64,000 nt of DNA from contig NZ_QFFK01000008.1 of the NCBI RefSeq assembly GCF_003149455.1, forward strand, positions 248,001-312,000, written 5' to 3'. The notes beneath the pieces are model-generated. The model saw only the letters and a program-made list of their open reading frames with translations. It had not been told where the DNA came from and did not search any database. Of this stretch, positions 49,427-58,991 are shown one piece after another. Numbering within the stretch: the stretch's first letter is position 1; each line of letters starts with the position of its first letter. The DNA comes from Chitinophaga deserti. Lineage in GTDB: Bacteria; Bacteroidota; Bacteroidia; Chitinophagales; Chitinophagaceae. A program made the position numbers and the translations under genes.

Positions 49427-52400
49427 ATGAACACCTATCGTTTCATGATGCGGGTAGCGCTGTTGAACACTTTCCTGTGCATATTCCTGATGACTGCTTC
49501 CGCTGCGGCCACCGGTATACAGGGCGTGCTCGACAAGAAGATTTCCCTTACCGTAGCCAACAAGGAATTGAAAAATGTGCTCGGGCGTATCGAAGAGGCG
49601 GCTTCCGTCAAATTCGCTTATGCTACCCAAACCATTCCACTGTCCAATCTCGTCAGCCTTAACGTACAGGATACACGTCTGGGCGACGTACTGCAATCAC
49701 TCCTTTCCCCTTACAAAGTGGCGTATGAAGTAGTGGGCAACCAGATCATCATCCAGCGTAACGGGGTGAAGGTGGTACTCACCGAAGATGCCGCATTCAA
49801 GAAAATTACCGGCCGGGTAAAAGCGGCCGACGGCACCAGCGTTCCCGGTGTTACCGTTACCGTTAAAGGTACCTCCAAAGGTACCGTTACAAATGTGGAC
49901 GGCTATTTCGAGATCGATGCCGAAGAAGGCGCCGTACTCGTATTCACCGCCATTGGCTTCGCCACACAGGAAATAACCATCGGTACAGGCAGCACCTATG
50001 ATGTGGCGCTCCTCGAATCCAAACGGGAGCTTTCCGAAGTAGTGGTAACCGCTCTCGGACAGCGTAAAGAAAAACGCTCGCTGGGTTATTCCGTGTCGGA
50101 AGTAAAAGGGGCCGACCTCGCTGTTACCAATGAAGTAAATCCCATCAACGCACTGCAGGGTAAAGCACCCGGTATTAATATCGATCAGGGTTCGGGCGGC
50201 CTCTTCGGCAACTCGCGTATCCTGCTCCGTGGTAACTCCACCCTCAGCGTCAATAACCAGCCTATTTTCGTGATCGACGGGGTGATCCTCGATAACGACG
50301 CCTTCGATGGTAAAGGCCGCGATTTCGGGAACGATCTGAAGAACCTCAACATGGAAGAGTTCGAAAGCGTATCCATCCTGAAAGGTTCTGCTGCCGCAGC
50401 CCTCTACGGCACCCGCGCTATTAACGGCGTAGTGCTCATCACTACCAAGAAAGGGCGTACCAAAAAAGGATGGGGCGTATCCGTGAGCCAGTCCGTCAAC
50501 ATCCAGGACCCTTACCGCGGGCCCGATTTTCAGAATGAATATGGCGGCGGTACTGTAGGTGCTTTCTTCACCGATACCCGCGATCCCGGATATCCCAACG
50601 GTACCAACTGGCAAACAAAGGTGTTCCCTTCCAACTCCGCAGGCGAACCATATATAGACCCGCAGAAGAACCGCGAACTGGAAAACTGGGGACCCAGATT
50701 CGCCAACCAGCGCGTAAAGAATTACGATGGTACCTGGACCGAGTATAAAGCAGTTCCCAACAACTACCTCGACGCATTCCAGACAGGCGTAGGCTACCTC
50801 ACGAGCGTAGCGGTAGACGGGGCAACGGATAAATCCAGCTTCCGATTATCCTATTCCCGCAACCAGGCAGAAGGCATCAACTTCCGTAACAAGATGAACA
50901 AAAATGCCTTCTCGCTGCGTGCCACGCATAACCTCACCAGTTTTATCAGTCTGGATGCCGGCGCGGATTACACCTCGCTGAAAGGAGAGAATCCCCCTCA
51001 GCTGGGCCTCAATAACTACATCTGGATCTTCCCCCGTAACTACGATACCAAATACTGGATGCAGCGCAGCAAGTACACCAGTACACTGGGCGGGGTGCCT
51101 AAAGTATACGATCCCAACGAAACTAATTTCGTTCCCGGGGCCGACTACTGGTTCCGCATCTTCGAGAACGATTATCTGCAGGATGAACAGATGTTCCGCG
51201 GGCGCCTTACTATCAACGCTACCCTTACCAACTGGCTGCGTTTGCAGCTGGAAGGGAACTTCAGCAACATCGCCATCAAGAATGAAACGAAAGAGCTGGG
51301 ACAGGGTTATGAATTCAAGGGCGATGATAACCTGAACGGCGGTAAATATGGCCTCGGCCATTCACAGAAGCGCGCATGGTTCATGAAGTGGATGGGCATC
51401 GTTACCAAACAGCTGACGAAAGATCTTTCCCTGAACGGTTATGTAGGCGGTGAAACACAACGTTACTTCACTACCTATAACTACTCGGAAACCGATGGCG
51501 GCCTCATCTTCCCCGACAACTATTTCCTCGGCAACTCAAAACGCCTGCCCATCGCAAACGGCGGTATCCGCAACCGTAAAACGATCAATTCTATCTACGC
51601 CAGTGCCGACCTTGCCTGGAAAGAGCAATTGTATCTGCAAACCACCTGGCGTGGCGACTGGTCATCTGCACTTACCTATTCCGACGGAACGGGTAACAAC
51701 TTCTACAACTATCCGGCGGTGAGCCTTTCGTGGATATTCTCCGAATCGTTTAAACTGCCCTCTTTCATATCGTTCGGTAAACTGCGTGGTAACGTGGCCT
51801 GGCTGGGTGGAGACCTTGATCCTTTCCTGATCAACCCCGGCTTCCAGCTGAGAGGATTCTCGCAGGCAAATGGCGGTAATAACCCCATGCTGGCCTATAT
51901 CCTGAATGCAGAAGGTCAGTCTTATACCGTGGATAAGAACATCAAGCCCCTGCGTAAACGCGCCATAGAAGCGGGGTTGGATGTGCGCTTCCTGAAAGAC
52001 AGACTGGGCTTTGATGTAACCGTGTATAAGGATAATACCTTCAACCAGGGTATCCTCATCCCGGCAGCTGCTGAGTCTGGCGTGAACAGCCAGCTTATCA
52101 ACGCCGGTAATATCCAGAACCGCGGGATAGAAGTGGCGCTGACGGCAACCCCCATTCAATCAAACAGCTTTAACTGGAATACAACGCTCACCTTCACAAG
52201 GAACCGTAACAAGATCATAGAGCTGTATGGCGACCGGGAATACTATCCGCTCGACGCGGAAGGCCTTGGCGGTAACGACCAGATCCCTTACGCTAAAGTT
52301 GGAGGAGCATACGGTGTGATCCGTACAAGGATTCATTCCAAAAGCTACCAGGCATTTGATGCCAGCGGCAAACCGATTGACCATCCCAATAATGGTAAGA

Positions 52401-53140
52401 CAGTACTGGCCTGGCGCTCCGATGCAAGAGCAGCATTCCCTCAGCGCAGCAATGAATGGATGGATGTAGGGGATATCAACCCCGATTTCCGTTCCAGCTT
52501 CGATAATACATTCCGGTATAAGAATATTTCGCTGAACGTACTATTCGATGCCAAGTTTGGCGGCGATATGGTGATGCACTCCATGCGTTATGGTACGCAC
52601 ACCGGTATCTTCAAATCGTCTCTGCAGGGCCGCGATGCTTCTCATGGCGGTATCTCCTGGACCAGCAAGTACCCTAATGACCTGGGTACTTACGACGACG
52701 GCATCCTTCCGGAAGGCGTGTTTGATAACGGACAGCGCATTGAGCAGCCCGATGGTTCTTCCGTAGATGTGTCTGGTATGACCTTCCGCGAAGCTTATGA
52801 GAAAGGCTATGTAGAACCTACGCATCTTCCGCAGTTCAGTTACCGTTATGGTTCCTTCTCCACTGCGGTGGGCGATTACTGGGTAGTTGAAAACTCCTGG
52901 ATTGCATTGCGGCAGGTGGCATTGAATTATACACTGCCTGCTTCTGTGGCTGCAAAGCTTCACCTGAATAATCTGCAGGTGAGTCTGCTGGGCCGCGATC
53001 TGGGATACCTGCATAATACGCTGCCAAACAATTTCAACCCGGCCGCCAATAATTCCAACAGAACGAGTGTGAATAAGGAAGAAGGTTTTGTGCCGCCAAT
53101 GACGCGCTCATTTGTGTTCACCATCCGCGCCGGATTCTAG
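49427..53140 (+). CDS. SusC/RagA-type TonB-linked outer-membrane receptor with STN domain
   Basis: The 1,237-residue protein has a signal peptide (about 1-28) and an STN domain (about 38-112). A carboxypeptidase-regulatory-like domain starts at 127 (ITGRVKAADGTSVPGVTVTV), followed by the plug (about 215-330, with ALQGKAPGINIDQ and AAALYGTRAINGVVLITTKKG) and a 22-strand barrel to the final IRAGF. The STN domain marks receptors that signal to FecR, matching the upstream genes. It forms a pedal-bin transporter with SusD. The substrate, often a glycan, cannot be inferred from the sequence. Confidence 0.95.
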   Translation: MNTYRFMMRVALLNTFLCIFLMTASAAATGIQGVLDKKISLTVANKELKNVLGRIEEAASVKFAYATQTIPLSNLVSLNVQDTRLGDVLQSLLSPYKVAYEVVGNQIIIQRNGVKVVLTEDAAFKKITGRVKAADGTSVPGVTVTVKGTSKGTVTNVDGYFEIDAEEGAVLVFTAIGFATQEITIGTGSTYDVALLESKRELSEVVVTALGQRKEKRSLGYSVSEVKGADLAVTNEVNPINALQGKAPGINIDQGSGGLFGNSRILLRGNSTLSVNNQPIFVIDGVILDNDAFDGKGRDFGNDLKNLNMEEFESVSILKGSAAAALYGTRAINGVVLITTKKGRTKKGWGVSVSQSVNIQDPYRGPDFQNEYGGGTVGAFFTDTRDPGYPNGTNWQTKVFPSNSAGEPYIDPQKNRELENWGPRFANQRVKNYDGTWTEYKAVPNNYLDAFQTGVGYLTSVAVDGATDKSSFRLSYSRNQAEGINFRNKMNKNAFSLRATHNLTSFISLDAGADYTSLKGENPPQLGLNNYIWIFPRNYDTKYWMQRSKYTSTLGGVPKVYDPNETNFVPGADYWFRIFENDYLQDEQMFRGRLTINATLTNWLRLQLEGNFSNIAIKNETKELGQGYEFKGDDNLNGGKYGLGHSQKRAWFMKWMGIVTKQLTKDLSLNGYVGGETQRYFTTYNYSETDGGLIFPDNYFLGNSKRLPIANGGIRNRKTINSIYASADLAWKEQLYLQTTWRGDWSSALTYSDGTGNNFYNYPAVSLSWIFSESFKLPSFISFGKLRGNVAWLGGDLDPFLINPGFQLRGFSQANGGNNPMLAYILNAEGQSYTVDKNIKPLRKRAIEAGLDVRFLKDRLGFDVTVYKDNTFNQGILIPAAAESGVNSQLINAGNIQNRGIEVALTATPIQSNSFNWNTTLTFTRNRNKIIELYGDREYYPLDAEGLGGNDQIPYAKVGGAYGVIRTRIHSKSYQAFDASGKPIDHPNNGKTVLAWRSDARAAFPQRSNEWMDVGDINPDFRSSFDNTFRYKNISLNVLFDAKFGGDMVMHSMRYGTHTGIFKSSLQGRDASHGGISWTSKYPNDLGTYDDGILPEGVFDNGQRIEQPDGSSVDVSGMTFREAYEKGYVEPTHLPQFSYRYGSFSTAVGDYWVVENSWIALRQVALNYTLPASVAAKLHLNNLQVSLLGRDLGYLHNTLPNNFNPAANNSNRTSVNKEEGFVPPMTRSFVFTIRAGF

Positions 53141-53164
53141 TTGTTCACCCATTAAACGCATCAC

Positions 53165-54844
53165 ATGAAAAAGTTAACGATCCTTTCCATCATATCAGCC
53201 GCCGCGCTCTTTTCCGCCTCCTGTAAGAAGGACTTCGCGGAAACGAATACCGATCCCAGCGTGGTGTCTACACCAGACGTAGGTGCGCTGTTTGCCTATT
53301 CGGCCGAAAGCCTGGAGAATTATCAGGGTGCTGAATGGGTTTGGGAAAACCTGGAGCAATTGCTGCGGTTTTCACAGCACCTCACCACAGATCCTTATGA
53401 GTTGTCGAATAACATCAACAGCCGCTACCGCGTACTGTATAACAACGTACTTCCCAACCTCGTGGAGATCCGCAGGTACACCAGCGGTTTGCCCGACAGG
53501 GACCGTTACCGTAATATCCGTGCAGCTACTTACGTTCTTGGTATTGTGCAGGCATTGAAAACTACGGACATGAATGGCTCCATGCCTTACACGCAGGCCA
53601 TGCAGGCACGTACTACCGGGGAAATCAGACCTGTGTACGATTCACAGCAGCAATTGTATGATACCTGGCTGAACGAGCTGTCTAAAGCCCTCGATTCACT
53701 GGCAATGCCGGCCGGTAACCAGATTCTGTTCGGGCAATCGGATATTTACTACAAGAACAACTGGCTGCACTGGTCTAAGCTGGCCAATACACTGAAATTG
53801 CGAATAGCAGTTCGGTACGAACGGGCCGATGTAAATGTGACAAAAAGGGTATTCCGGGAAGTAATGGAAAGTGCTGCCGGTCCTATCGATACCGATGAAT
53901 CGCAGTTTGTATATACACGCCCGCAGTGGAACCCCATTGGCAATGATATTGATTACCGCAGTCCGCGTTTCGGCACTTCGTCTATCATCAATTTCATGAA
54001 ATCCACCAACGATCCGCGGTTGCCGATTTATTTCACACCCAACGACCTGGTAGGTTCTTTCAAGGATACCCTTACCAAATACGGTAAAACCCTTCCAGCA
54101 TTCATCGACGTAAATGATCCGCTGGTACGCTGGCAGGGCGGTCCGGCAGACTGGACTACCGACCCGGTAAAAGCCACCTGGTACAAATCCACTTTCGATG
54201 TAAGTGCTAATAACAAATGGCGCCTCATTGGTTTCATCAATAAGAAGTTCTTCGCACCCCGCTATGGCGGTAATGCTACAGGCGAGCTGCTGGATTATAT
54301 GGTGACCCGTGCAGAAGTATGTTTCTACATCGCAGAGATGGTACAGAAAGGATATGGTGCCGGTTTTGATACGAAAGGCACTGCCGAAGACTGGTACAAA
54401 CGCGGAGTGGAATCATCGCTGCGTACCATGAACACCATTGCTGTGGCTGCAGCCAGCACTACCGGCCTTACCGGTAATGGTGATGCACAGGTGCAGGCAT
54501 ATCTGAATCATGCCAATGTGAAATTCAATGGCGTCAACAAACTTGAAAGGATTTATATCCAGCAATATCTGAACTTCTACCGCCTGGCCAACGAAGCGTT
54601 TACCTTCTGCCGCCGGACGGGATATCCAAGGAACAATTCCACCTACTACCCCCGCAATGCCTGGAACGAGCCTATTCCGCGGCGTTATCCGCTGGAAGAG
54701 CCTGCGCTTGGCACCAACAATGCCAACTGGCTGAAGGCACAGCAGGAGCAGGGCTTTACGCCTAACGACCGTACGGCCACCACGCTGGCGGCTCAACGCC
54801 TGTGGTTCGATAAGAACAGTCCGGCTTTCGGGCAGGGGAATTAA
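53165..54844 (+). CDS. SusD/RagB-type surface lipoprotein (SusD-like 2 family)
   Basis: The 559-residue lipoprotein has its lipid cysteine at residue 20 (IISAAALFSASCKKDF). The helical TPR-like body with AATYVLGIVQALKTTDMNGSMPYTQAMQ (about 121-148) and WNEPIPRRYPLEEPALGTNNANW (about 500-522) match the SusD-like 2 (PF12771) group. It captures the ligand and lids the SusC barrel. It starts 24 nt after SusC and ends the operon at a strong terminator. No glycoside hydrolase genes are attached, so the transported molecule may be a peptide or small oligomer. Confidence 0.93.
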   Translation: MKKLTILSIISAAALFSASCKKDFAETNTDPSVVSTPDVGALFAYSAESLENYQGAEWVWENLEQLLRFSQHLTTDPYELSNNINSRYRVLYNNVLPNLVEIRRYTSGLPDRDRYRNIRAATYVLGIVQALKTTDMNGSMPYTQAMQARTTGEIRPVYDSQQQLYDTWLNELSKALDSLAMPAGNQILFGQSDIYYKNNWLHWSKLANTLKLRIAVRYERADVNVTKRVFREVMESAAGPIDTDESQFVYTRPQWNPIGNDIDYRSPRFGTSSIINFMKSTNDPRLPIYFTPNDLVGSFKDTLTKYGKTLPAFIDVNDPLVRWQGGPADWTTDPVKATWYKSTFDVSANNKWRLIGFINKKFFAPRYGGNATGELLDYMVTRAEVCFYIAEMVQKGYGAGFDTKGTAEDWYKRGVESSLRTMNTIAVAAASTTGLTGNGDAQVQAYLNHANVKFNGVNKLERIYIQQYLNFYRLANEAFTFCRRTGYPRNNSTYYPRNAWNEPIPRRYPLEEPALGTNNANWLKAQQEQGFTPNDRTATTLAAQRLWFDKNSPAFGQGN

Positions 54845-54887
54845 CCACGCCTTGTTTATTGTTGATATAAACGATCATTCACACAAC

Positions 54888-54919
54888 GCCGTCCCTCTTC
54901 CGGGGGACGGCCTTTTTTT
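54888..54919 (+). terminator. Terminator of the sigma/FecR/SusC/SusD locus
   Basis: A GC-rich stem (54888-54895 with 54904-54911) followed by seven T residues. Confidence 0.9.
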
Positions 54920-54952
54920 AACACATGGCCTTCTTTTTGTGTTAAGGGTGGT

Positions 54953-55918
54953 ATGGAGATACCGTTCATTATCCGTCATGGATGGCAATTGCTGAAGTGT
55001 GCAGGCAATGATTTTATGGAAGATAAAGTGCTGAAGCTTAGCGCCTCCCTTGCATATTCCACCATCTTTTCCATTGCCCCCATGCTCATCATTATCCTGT
55101 TTTTCAGTGATATATTCCTGGGGCGCGAAGCGCTGGAAGGCAATCTCTACGCCCAGTTGCGCGACCTGGTGGGGGCTTCGGCCGCCGTACAGATACAGGA
55201 TGTGGTGGCCAAATCCTACCTCTCTCCTGACATCGGATGGTCTACCATCATCGGTTTCCTGACCCTGATTATTGGTGCCACAGGTGTGTTCACGGAAATA
55301 CAGGACTCCATCAACCTCATCTGGCGGCTGAAAGCAAAGCCAAGGAAAGGGAAAGGACTGTTGAAAATTCTCCTCACCCGGTTGCTTTCCTTCTCACTTG
55401 TAGCCAGTTTAGGTTTTGTGCTGGTGGTATCGCTGGTACTGCACGGGCTTATTGAGGTATTAATGGACCGTCTTACAGCCCTTTTCCCTGACGTTACGGT
55501 GGTGATCATATATGTTGTGAACCTCGTGTTTACTTTCACGGTGATTACGGCATTATTTGCTATTATCTTCAAAGTATTGCCCGATGCCAAAGTGAAGTGG
55601 CGGCATGTGTGGGTGGGGGCTATGGTTACCGCGGTACTGTTTATGTTAGGTAAGAGCCTGATCGGAATGTATCTCGGCTCCAGCAGTATTGGCACCACAT
55701 ATGGCGCAGCAGGCTCGCTGGTAGTGTTATTGGTATGGGTATATTATTCTGCCGCCATCCTGTACTTCGGAGCGGAATTCACAAGGCAATACGTGCAAAA
55801 GAAAGGGGAACGCATTTACCCCAATGATTATGCAGTTTGGGTGGAACAGGTAGAGCTGGAATCGAAAGGCCTGATCCCTGAAAAACAGGCTGCTACCACC
55901 ACCACTACACCACCCTGA
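54953..55918 (+). CDS. YihY/BrkB family membrane protein
   Basis: The 321-residue protein has six transmembrane helices in the YihY (BrkB) arrangement. DKVLKLSASLAYSTIFSIAPMLIIIL (about 24-49) opens the core, and GTTYGAAGSLVVLLVWVYYSAAILYFGAEFTRQY (about 247-280) is the family's closing signature. Once called ribonuclease BN in error, its role is not settled; transport is often suggested. A hydrophilic tail ends in a run of threonines. Its last 14 nt overlap the convergent DeoR gene. Confidence 0.9.
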   Translation: MEIPFIIRHGWQLLKCAGNDFMEDKVLKLSASLAYSTIFSIAPMLIIILFFSDIFLGREALEGNLYAQLRDLVGASAAVQIQDVVAKSYLSPDIGWSTIIGFLTLIIGATGVFTEIQDSINLIWRLKAKPRKGKGLLKILLTRLLSFSLVASLGFVLVVSLVLHGLIEVLMDRLTALFPDVTVVIIYVVNLVFTFTVITALFAIIFKVLPDAKVKWRHVWVGAMVTAVLFMLGKSLIGMYLGSSSIGTTYGAAGSLVVLLVWVYYSAAILYFGAEFTRQYVQKKGERIYPNDYAVWVEQVELESKGLIPEKQAATTTTTPP

Positions 55919-56651
55919 TTCCCAGCTGGCGGTAAGCTTCCAGCATTTCCAGTTCAGGATTGTCGGTAATAATCGTATCGATATCGGTAATGTCGCAAAC
56001 CTTAAACGGTTCTGCCGTGCCCATTTTATCGCTGGTAGCCAATGCTACAATGCGGTTGGCAGATTCCACCATCGTCGTTTTTACTTCTGATTCTTCCAGA
56101 TCCAGGCCCGTTACGCCTAAAATAGGGTGCAGGCTGCAGATGCCCATGAAACAGAGGTCTGCCCGCACACGGCGCAGCATACGCATAGTGTCCTGCCCGC
56201 CTGCGGTCTGTGCATCTTTATTAACCCTCCCGCCGGTAAAGATCACTTCGGTTTTGGGGTGTTCTATCAGTAAGGAAGCAATGGGAACGCTGTTGGTGAT
56301 TACAGTTATCTTCAGGCTGGGCGGGAATATCTTCACGATGGAAAGGGTGGAGGTGCCACCATCCAGGATTACCGTTTGCCCGTCGTGCAGCATATCCAGG
56401 GCCTTTCGGGCCATATTCATCTTATCGTCGGTATGTAAAAGACTGCGCTCCTTGAAAGAATAGGGGTTGGGTGAGTGGGGGATGGCCCCGCCACGCACTT
56501 TTATCAGCAGTCCGCTCTGCGCCAGGGATTCCAGGTCGCGGCGAACCGTGTCTTCCGACACCTGCAGATCCGTACTTAGCTCTGTCTGGAGCACTTTCTG
56601 GTCGGCTTTGAGCTTCTTCAGGATATAATCCAGCCTTTCTTCTTTTAACAT
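55905..56651 (-). CDS. DeoR/GlpR family transcriptional regulator
   Basis: The ATG at 56651 gives a 248-residue repressor with an N-terminal DeoR helix-turn-helix (about 3-57: RLDYILKKLKADQKVLQTELSTDLQVSEDTVRRDLESLAQSGLL). A C-terminal ribose-phosphate-isomerase-like sensor (about 70-230) follows, with ILDGGTSTLSI and FTGGRVNKDAQTAGG. The inducer is normally a sugar phosphate. A TAAATTTG element lies 17 nt upstream of this start, inside the longer reading to 56723, so the shorter start is chosen. It is divergent from a 5'-nucleotidase gene, a possible target. Confidence 0.9.
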   Translation of the reverse strand: MLKEERLDYILKKLKADQKVLQTELSTDLQVSEDTVRRDLESLAQSGLLIKVRGGAIPHSPNPYSFKERSLLHTDDKMNMARKALDMLHDGQTVILDGGTSTLSIVKIFPPSLKITVITNSVPIASLLIEHPKTEVIFTGGRVNKDAQTAGGQDTMRMLRRVRADLCFMGICSLHPILGVTGLDLEESEVKTTMVESANRIVALATSDKMGTAEPFKVCDITDIDTIITDNPELEMLEAYRQLGIRVV

Positions 56652-56668
56652 ATTCCTGCGGTTTCTTG

Positions 56669-56676
56669 CAAATTTA
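56669..56676 (-). promoter_or_regulatory. -7 element (TAAATTTG) for the DeoR-type gene
   Basis: Exact TAnnTTTG match on the minus strand, 17 nt before the ATG at 56651. Confidence 0.5.
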
Positions 56677-56722
56677 TGCGATAAATAGCAATATTCAGAT
56701 TTTATTATTCCGAAATGTTGCA

Positions 56723-56730
56723 TAACTTTG
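56723..56730 (+). promoter_or_regulatory. -7 element (TAACTTTG) for the 5'-nucleotidase gene
   Basis: Exact TAnnTTTG match, 16 nt before the ATG at 56747, in a short divergent promoter region shared with the DeoR gene. Confidence 0.5.
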
Positions 56731-56746
56731 CATTAAATAGCAGAAT

Positions 56747-57307
56747 ATGGCAAAGAAACGTATAGCAATCGATATGGACGGGGTGATGGCAGATCTGAAT
56801 CAGCATTATTGCGACTGGTACTTTGAGCGCACAGGCGAGCGGGTAACTAAGGAGCAGCTGAAAGGCCTGCCGGAAACCACAGGCTTCCCGCAGGAAGGGA
56901 TCGTGCATCATTTCCTGCATACCCCGGGTTTTTTCCGCACCGCCCCGGTAATGGAAGGCAGCCAGCGGGTGATCCTGGAGCTGATGGAGAACTATGAAGT
57001 ATTCATCGTTTCTGCTGCCGTGGAATTCCCGCAATCGCTTGTAGAGAAGATAGACTGGCTGAAGGAGCATTTTCCCTTCATCAGCTGGAAGAACATTGTG
57101 TTCTGCGGCCTTAAAACCATCGTTAAAGCCGATTATATGATCGACGACTACGATAAGAACCTGCGCTATTTCGATGGAGAGCGCATGTTATTCTCCGCTC
57201 CCCACAACTCGGGTTATGAGGATTACAATCGCTACGATACCTGGGATGATGTGGCGAAGTTCTTCGCTGCACAGCAGGTGCCCGCAGCACAGCAACAATT
57301 AGTATAA
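56747..57307 (+). CDS. 5'(3')-deoxyribonucleotidase-type 5'-nucleotidase (NT5C family)
   Basis: This 186-residue HAD-superfamily phosphatase shows IAIDMDGVMADLN (about 5-17) with the DxD nucleophile pair, and KADYMIDDYDKNLRYF (about 125-140) with the metal-binding aspartates. VSAAVEFPQSLVEK is the middle motif. This matches the bacterial NT5C-type deoxyribonucleotidases that dephosphorylate deoxynucleotides. It has a terminator downstream and a divergent DeoR-type regulator upstream. Confidence 0.9.
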   Translation: MAKKRIAIDMDGVMADLNQHYCDWYFERTGERVTKEQLKGLPETTGFPQEGIVHHFLHTPGFFRTAPVMEGSQRVILELMENYEVFIVSAAVEFPQSLVEKIDWLKEHFPFISWKNIVFCGLKTIVKADYMIDDYDKNLRYFDGERMLFSAPHNSGYEDYNRYDTWDDVAKFFAAQQVPAAQQQLV

Positions 57308-57348
57308 TAGAATGGACATATACCCATGATATTGGGTAAGGAAAGAAG

Positions 57349-57378
57349 AGCCGGCAAATCATTGCCGGCTATTTTTTT
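57349..57378. terminator. Bidirectional terminator between the nucleotidase and collagen-like genes
   Basis: A perfect 9-bp stem (57349-57357 with 57362-57370), ATCA loop and seven T residues on the plus strand, between convergent genes. Confidence 0.9.
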
Positions 57379-57380
57379 GC

Positions 57381-57944
57381 TTAGTTGGTAAGTCCGTATG
57401 TCCGTTGCAGTTCGCTCCAGGACGGTGGTGCAGCACGCCGGAAGCTGTTGCCCTGAACAATAACCAGTTTGCAGTTGATGCCAATGACACCGGTGTCGGT
57501 ATTATCAGAATACCGGGTACGGATACGAAGCATCCCCACGCTGTTGCCAAAGGAGACGAAAAGCAGTTTTGGATCAGTACCGAGGGTAAGCGGCAGGGGC
57601 GTCCAGGAATCCGTGTTGGCAGCTACATATACGAGTACCATACCGGTGTTTATAATGTCTGCCGTGATTTCAGGAACAGGCACCTGGATCGTGCGGTAAT
57701 TGATGCCCAGTATCGTTTCCTTATTCCAGGTGTAGGCTGTGGAAGAAAACGTTTTGACGATGACGTTGGCGTTGCCGTTGGTGCCGGGAGTACCGGGTGT
57801 TCCTTGCGGGCCCTGTGCGCCAGGTGTACCCTGGGCGCCGGGATTTCCCTGCTGGCCCTGTGGTCCGGCAGGCCCTGCAGGACCTTCTTTGGAACAGGCG
57901 GCCAGCATTAATGCGGCAATAGCGGGGAATAAGAGCTTTTTCAT
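57381..57944 (-). CDS. Collagen-like lipoprotein
   Basis: The 187-residue lipoprotein (lipid cysteine at 17) has about 13 Gly-X-Y triplets (about 21-59: GPAGPAGPQGQQGNPGAQ and so on) and then a beta-rich C-terminal domain (about 60-187). Short collagen-like stalks linking a lipid anchor to a globular head occur widely in Bacteroidota surface proteins. The head has no recognised family. The gene is monocistronic. Confidence 0.85.
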   Translation of the reverse strand: MKKLLFPAIAALMLAACSKEGPAGPAGPQGQQGNPGAQGTPGAQGPQGTPGTPGTNGNANVIVKTFSSTAYTWNKETILGINYRTIQVPVPEITADIINTGMVLVYVAANTDSWTPLPLTLGTDPKLLFVSFGNSVGMLRIRTRYSDNTDTGVIGINCKLVIVQGNSFRRAAPPSWSELQRTYGLTN

Positions 57945-58168
57945 GTGGGGATTGGATTAGGGATATGAATTGACGGGGCTTAAAATACCAAAGTGGTTCC
58001 AAATACCGCAGCAAATGGCACGCGATTGCATATCCGGCGGTTTTCGGAGGAAAGGCGGTATGTAATGGCAAAAAACTGCCATTCATACCGGAGATATACG
58101 GGAGTACATCTTCAGTACTAAACTACATGAAGCCCGGGTGTACCCCAAGCGTACTAATACCTGAAAAA

Positions 58169-58954
58169 TTACTTGTTGCCCGGCAGCTTACGGATGCGGA
58201 TGTTCCGGAAATCAATGGGCTGGCCTTCGCTCTGCAGTGCTATGTGCCCTGAGGTAAGTGCCTTGCCGTCGATCTTCTGTGCAGGATCATACCGGTTAGC
58301 TACGCCGCCACCAATAGAAGGCTTGCTGTATTGGAGCACCGTATCACCGTTAATGATATGCTGGATGAGGGAGTCGCCGTAAACGATGAGTTCTGCTTTC
58401 ACCCATTCCCCTTTCTCATAGGTTTTGGAGCTGGAATTAATGCAATGCTGGGTGTTGAACTTGCCCTGGTACACGATGTTGGTACCGGGAGAGCACATAT
58501 TGCCTGTAGGGCGCGGCTGCCCGTCGCCCAGGCCTGCCAGGAACTGCATTTCCACGGATATGGGCCAGTCCTGTTCCACCGGCATGGTGCGAGGGTCCTG
58601 TGAATGGAACATGACACCACTGTTGAGGATGGTATAGGAAGGCGCGGTTTTTTCCCATGGGTCTACGAAGCGGTACTCCATCTGGAGGTGGTAGTGGGAA
58701 AAGGGTGTTTTATAGTAAAGGTGGCCGTATTGCTCATTGAAATCGCCGTACTGATCGTACCGCACCTGTATCATGCCATCCTTCACCCGGAAAGTATTAC
58801 CGAAGTTTTTCCCAACGGGGTGATGATGGATCTTCACGATCCAGTTTTTCAGGTTCTTACCATTGAACAGGGAGGTCCATTCACCATCGCCGGGGGCGGG
58901 TGCGGAAGCGGAAAGTGCAACGCAGGCCAGGAGGCCGATCCAAAGTTTTTTCAT
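58169..58954 (-). CDS. DUF1080 (3-keto-disaccharide hydrolase-like) exported protein
   Basis: The 261-residue protein has a signal peptide (about 1-22) and the DUF1080 jelly-roll fold, with WTSLFNGKNLKNWIVKIHHHP (about 27-47), YYKTPFSHYHLQMEYRFV (about 81-98) and NGDTVLQYSKPSIGGG. Some DUF1080 proteins cleave 3-keto-glycosides, others act as binding modules. Activity here is inferred only from the family. No sugar-utilisation genes adjoin it. Confidence 0.85.
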   Translation of the reverse strand: MKKLWIGLLACVALSASAPAPGDGEWTSLFNGKNLKNWIVKIHHHPVGKNFGNTFRVKDGMIQVRYDQYGDFNEQYGHLYYKTPFSHYHLQMEYRFVDPWEKTAPSYTILNSGVMFHSQDPRTMPVEQDWPISVEMQFLAGLGDGQPRPTGNMCSPGTNIVYQGKFNTQHCINSSSKTYEKGEWVKAELIVYGDSLIQHIINGDTVLQYSKPSIGGGVANRYDPAQKIDGKALTSGHIALQSEGQPIDFRNIRIRKLPGNK

Positions 58955-58991
58955 ACAGTTAAAAGAGTAGATCGGCTTCCAAAATAAGCAA

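Noticed and set aside
49427-54844. A complete polysaccharide utilisation locus at the SusC/SusD pair
   Set aside because: No glycoside hydrolase, lyase or SusE-type gene is attached. The PL6 gene is about 11 kb away under separate control, so only the regulatory and transport core is called.
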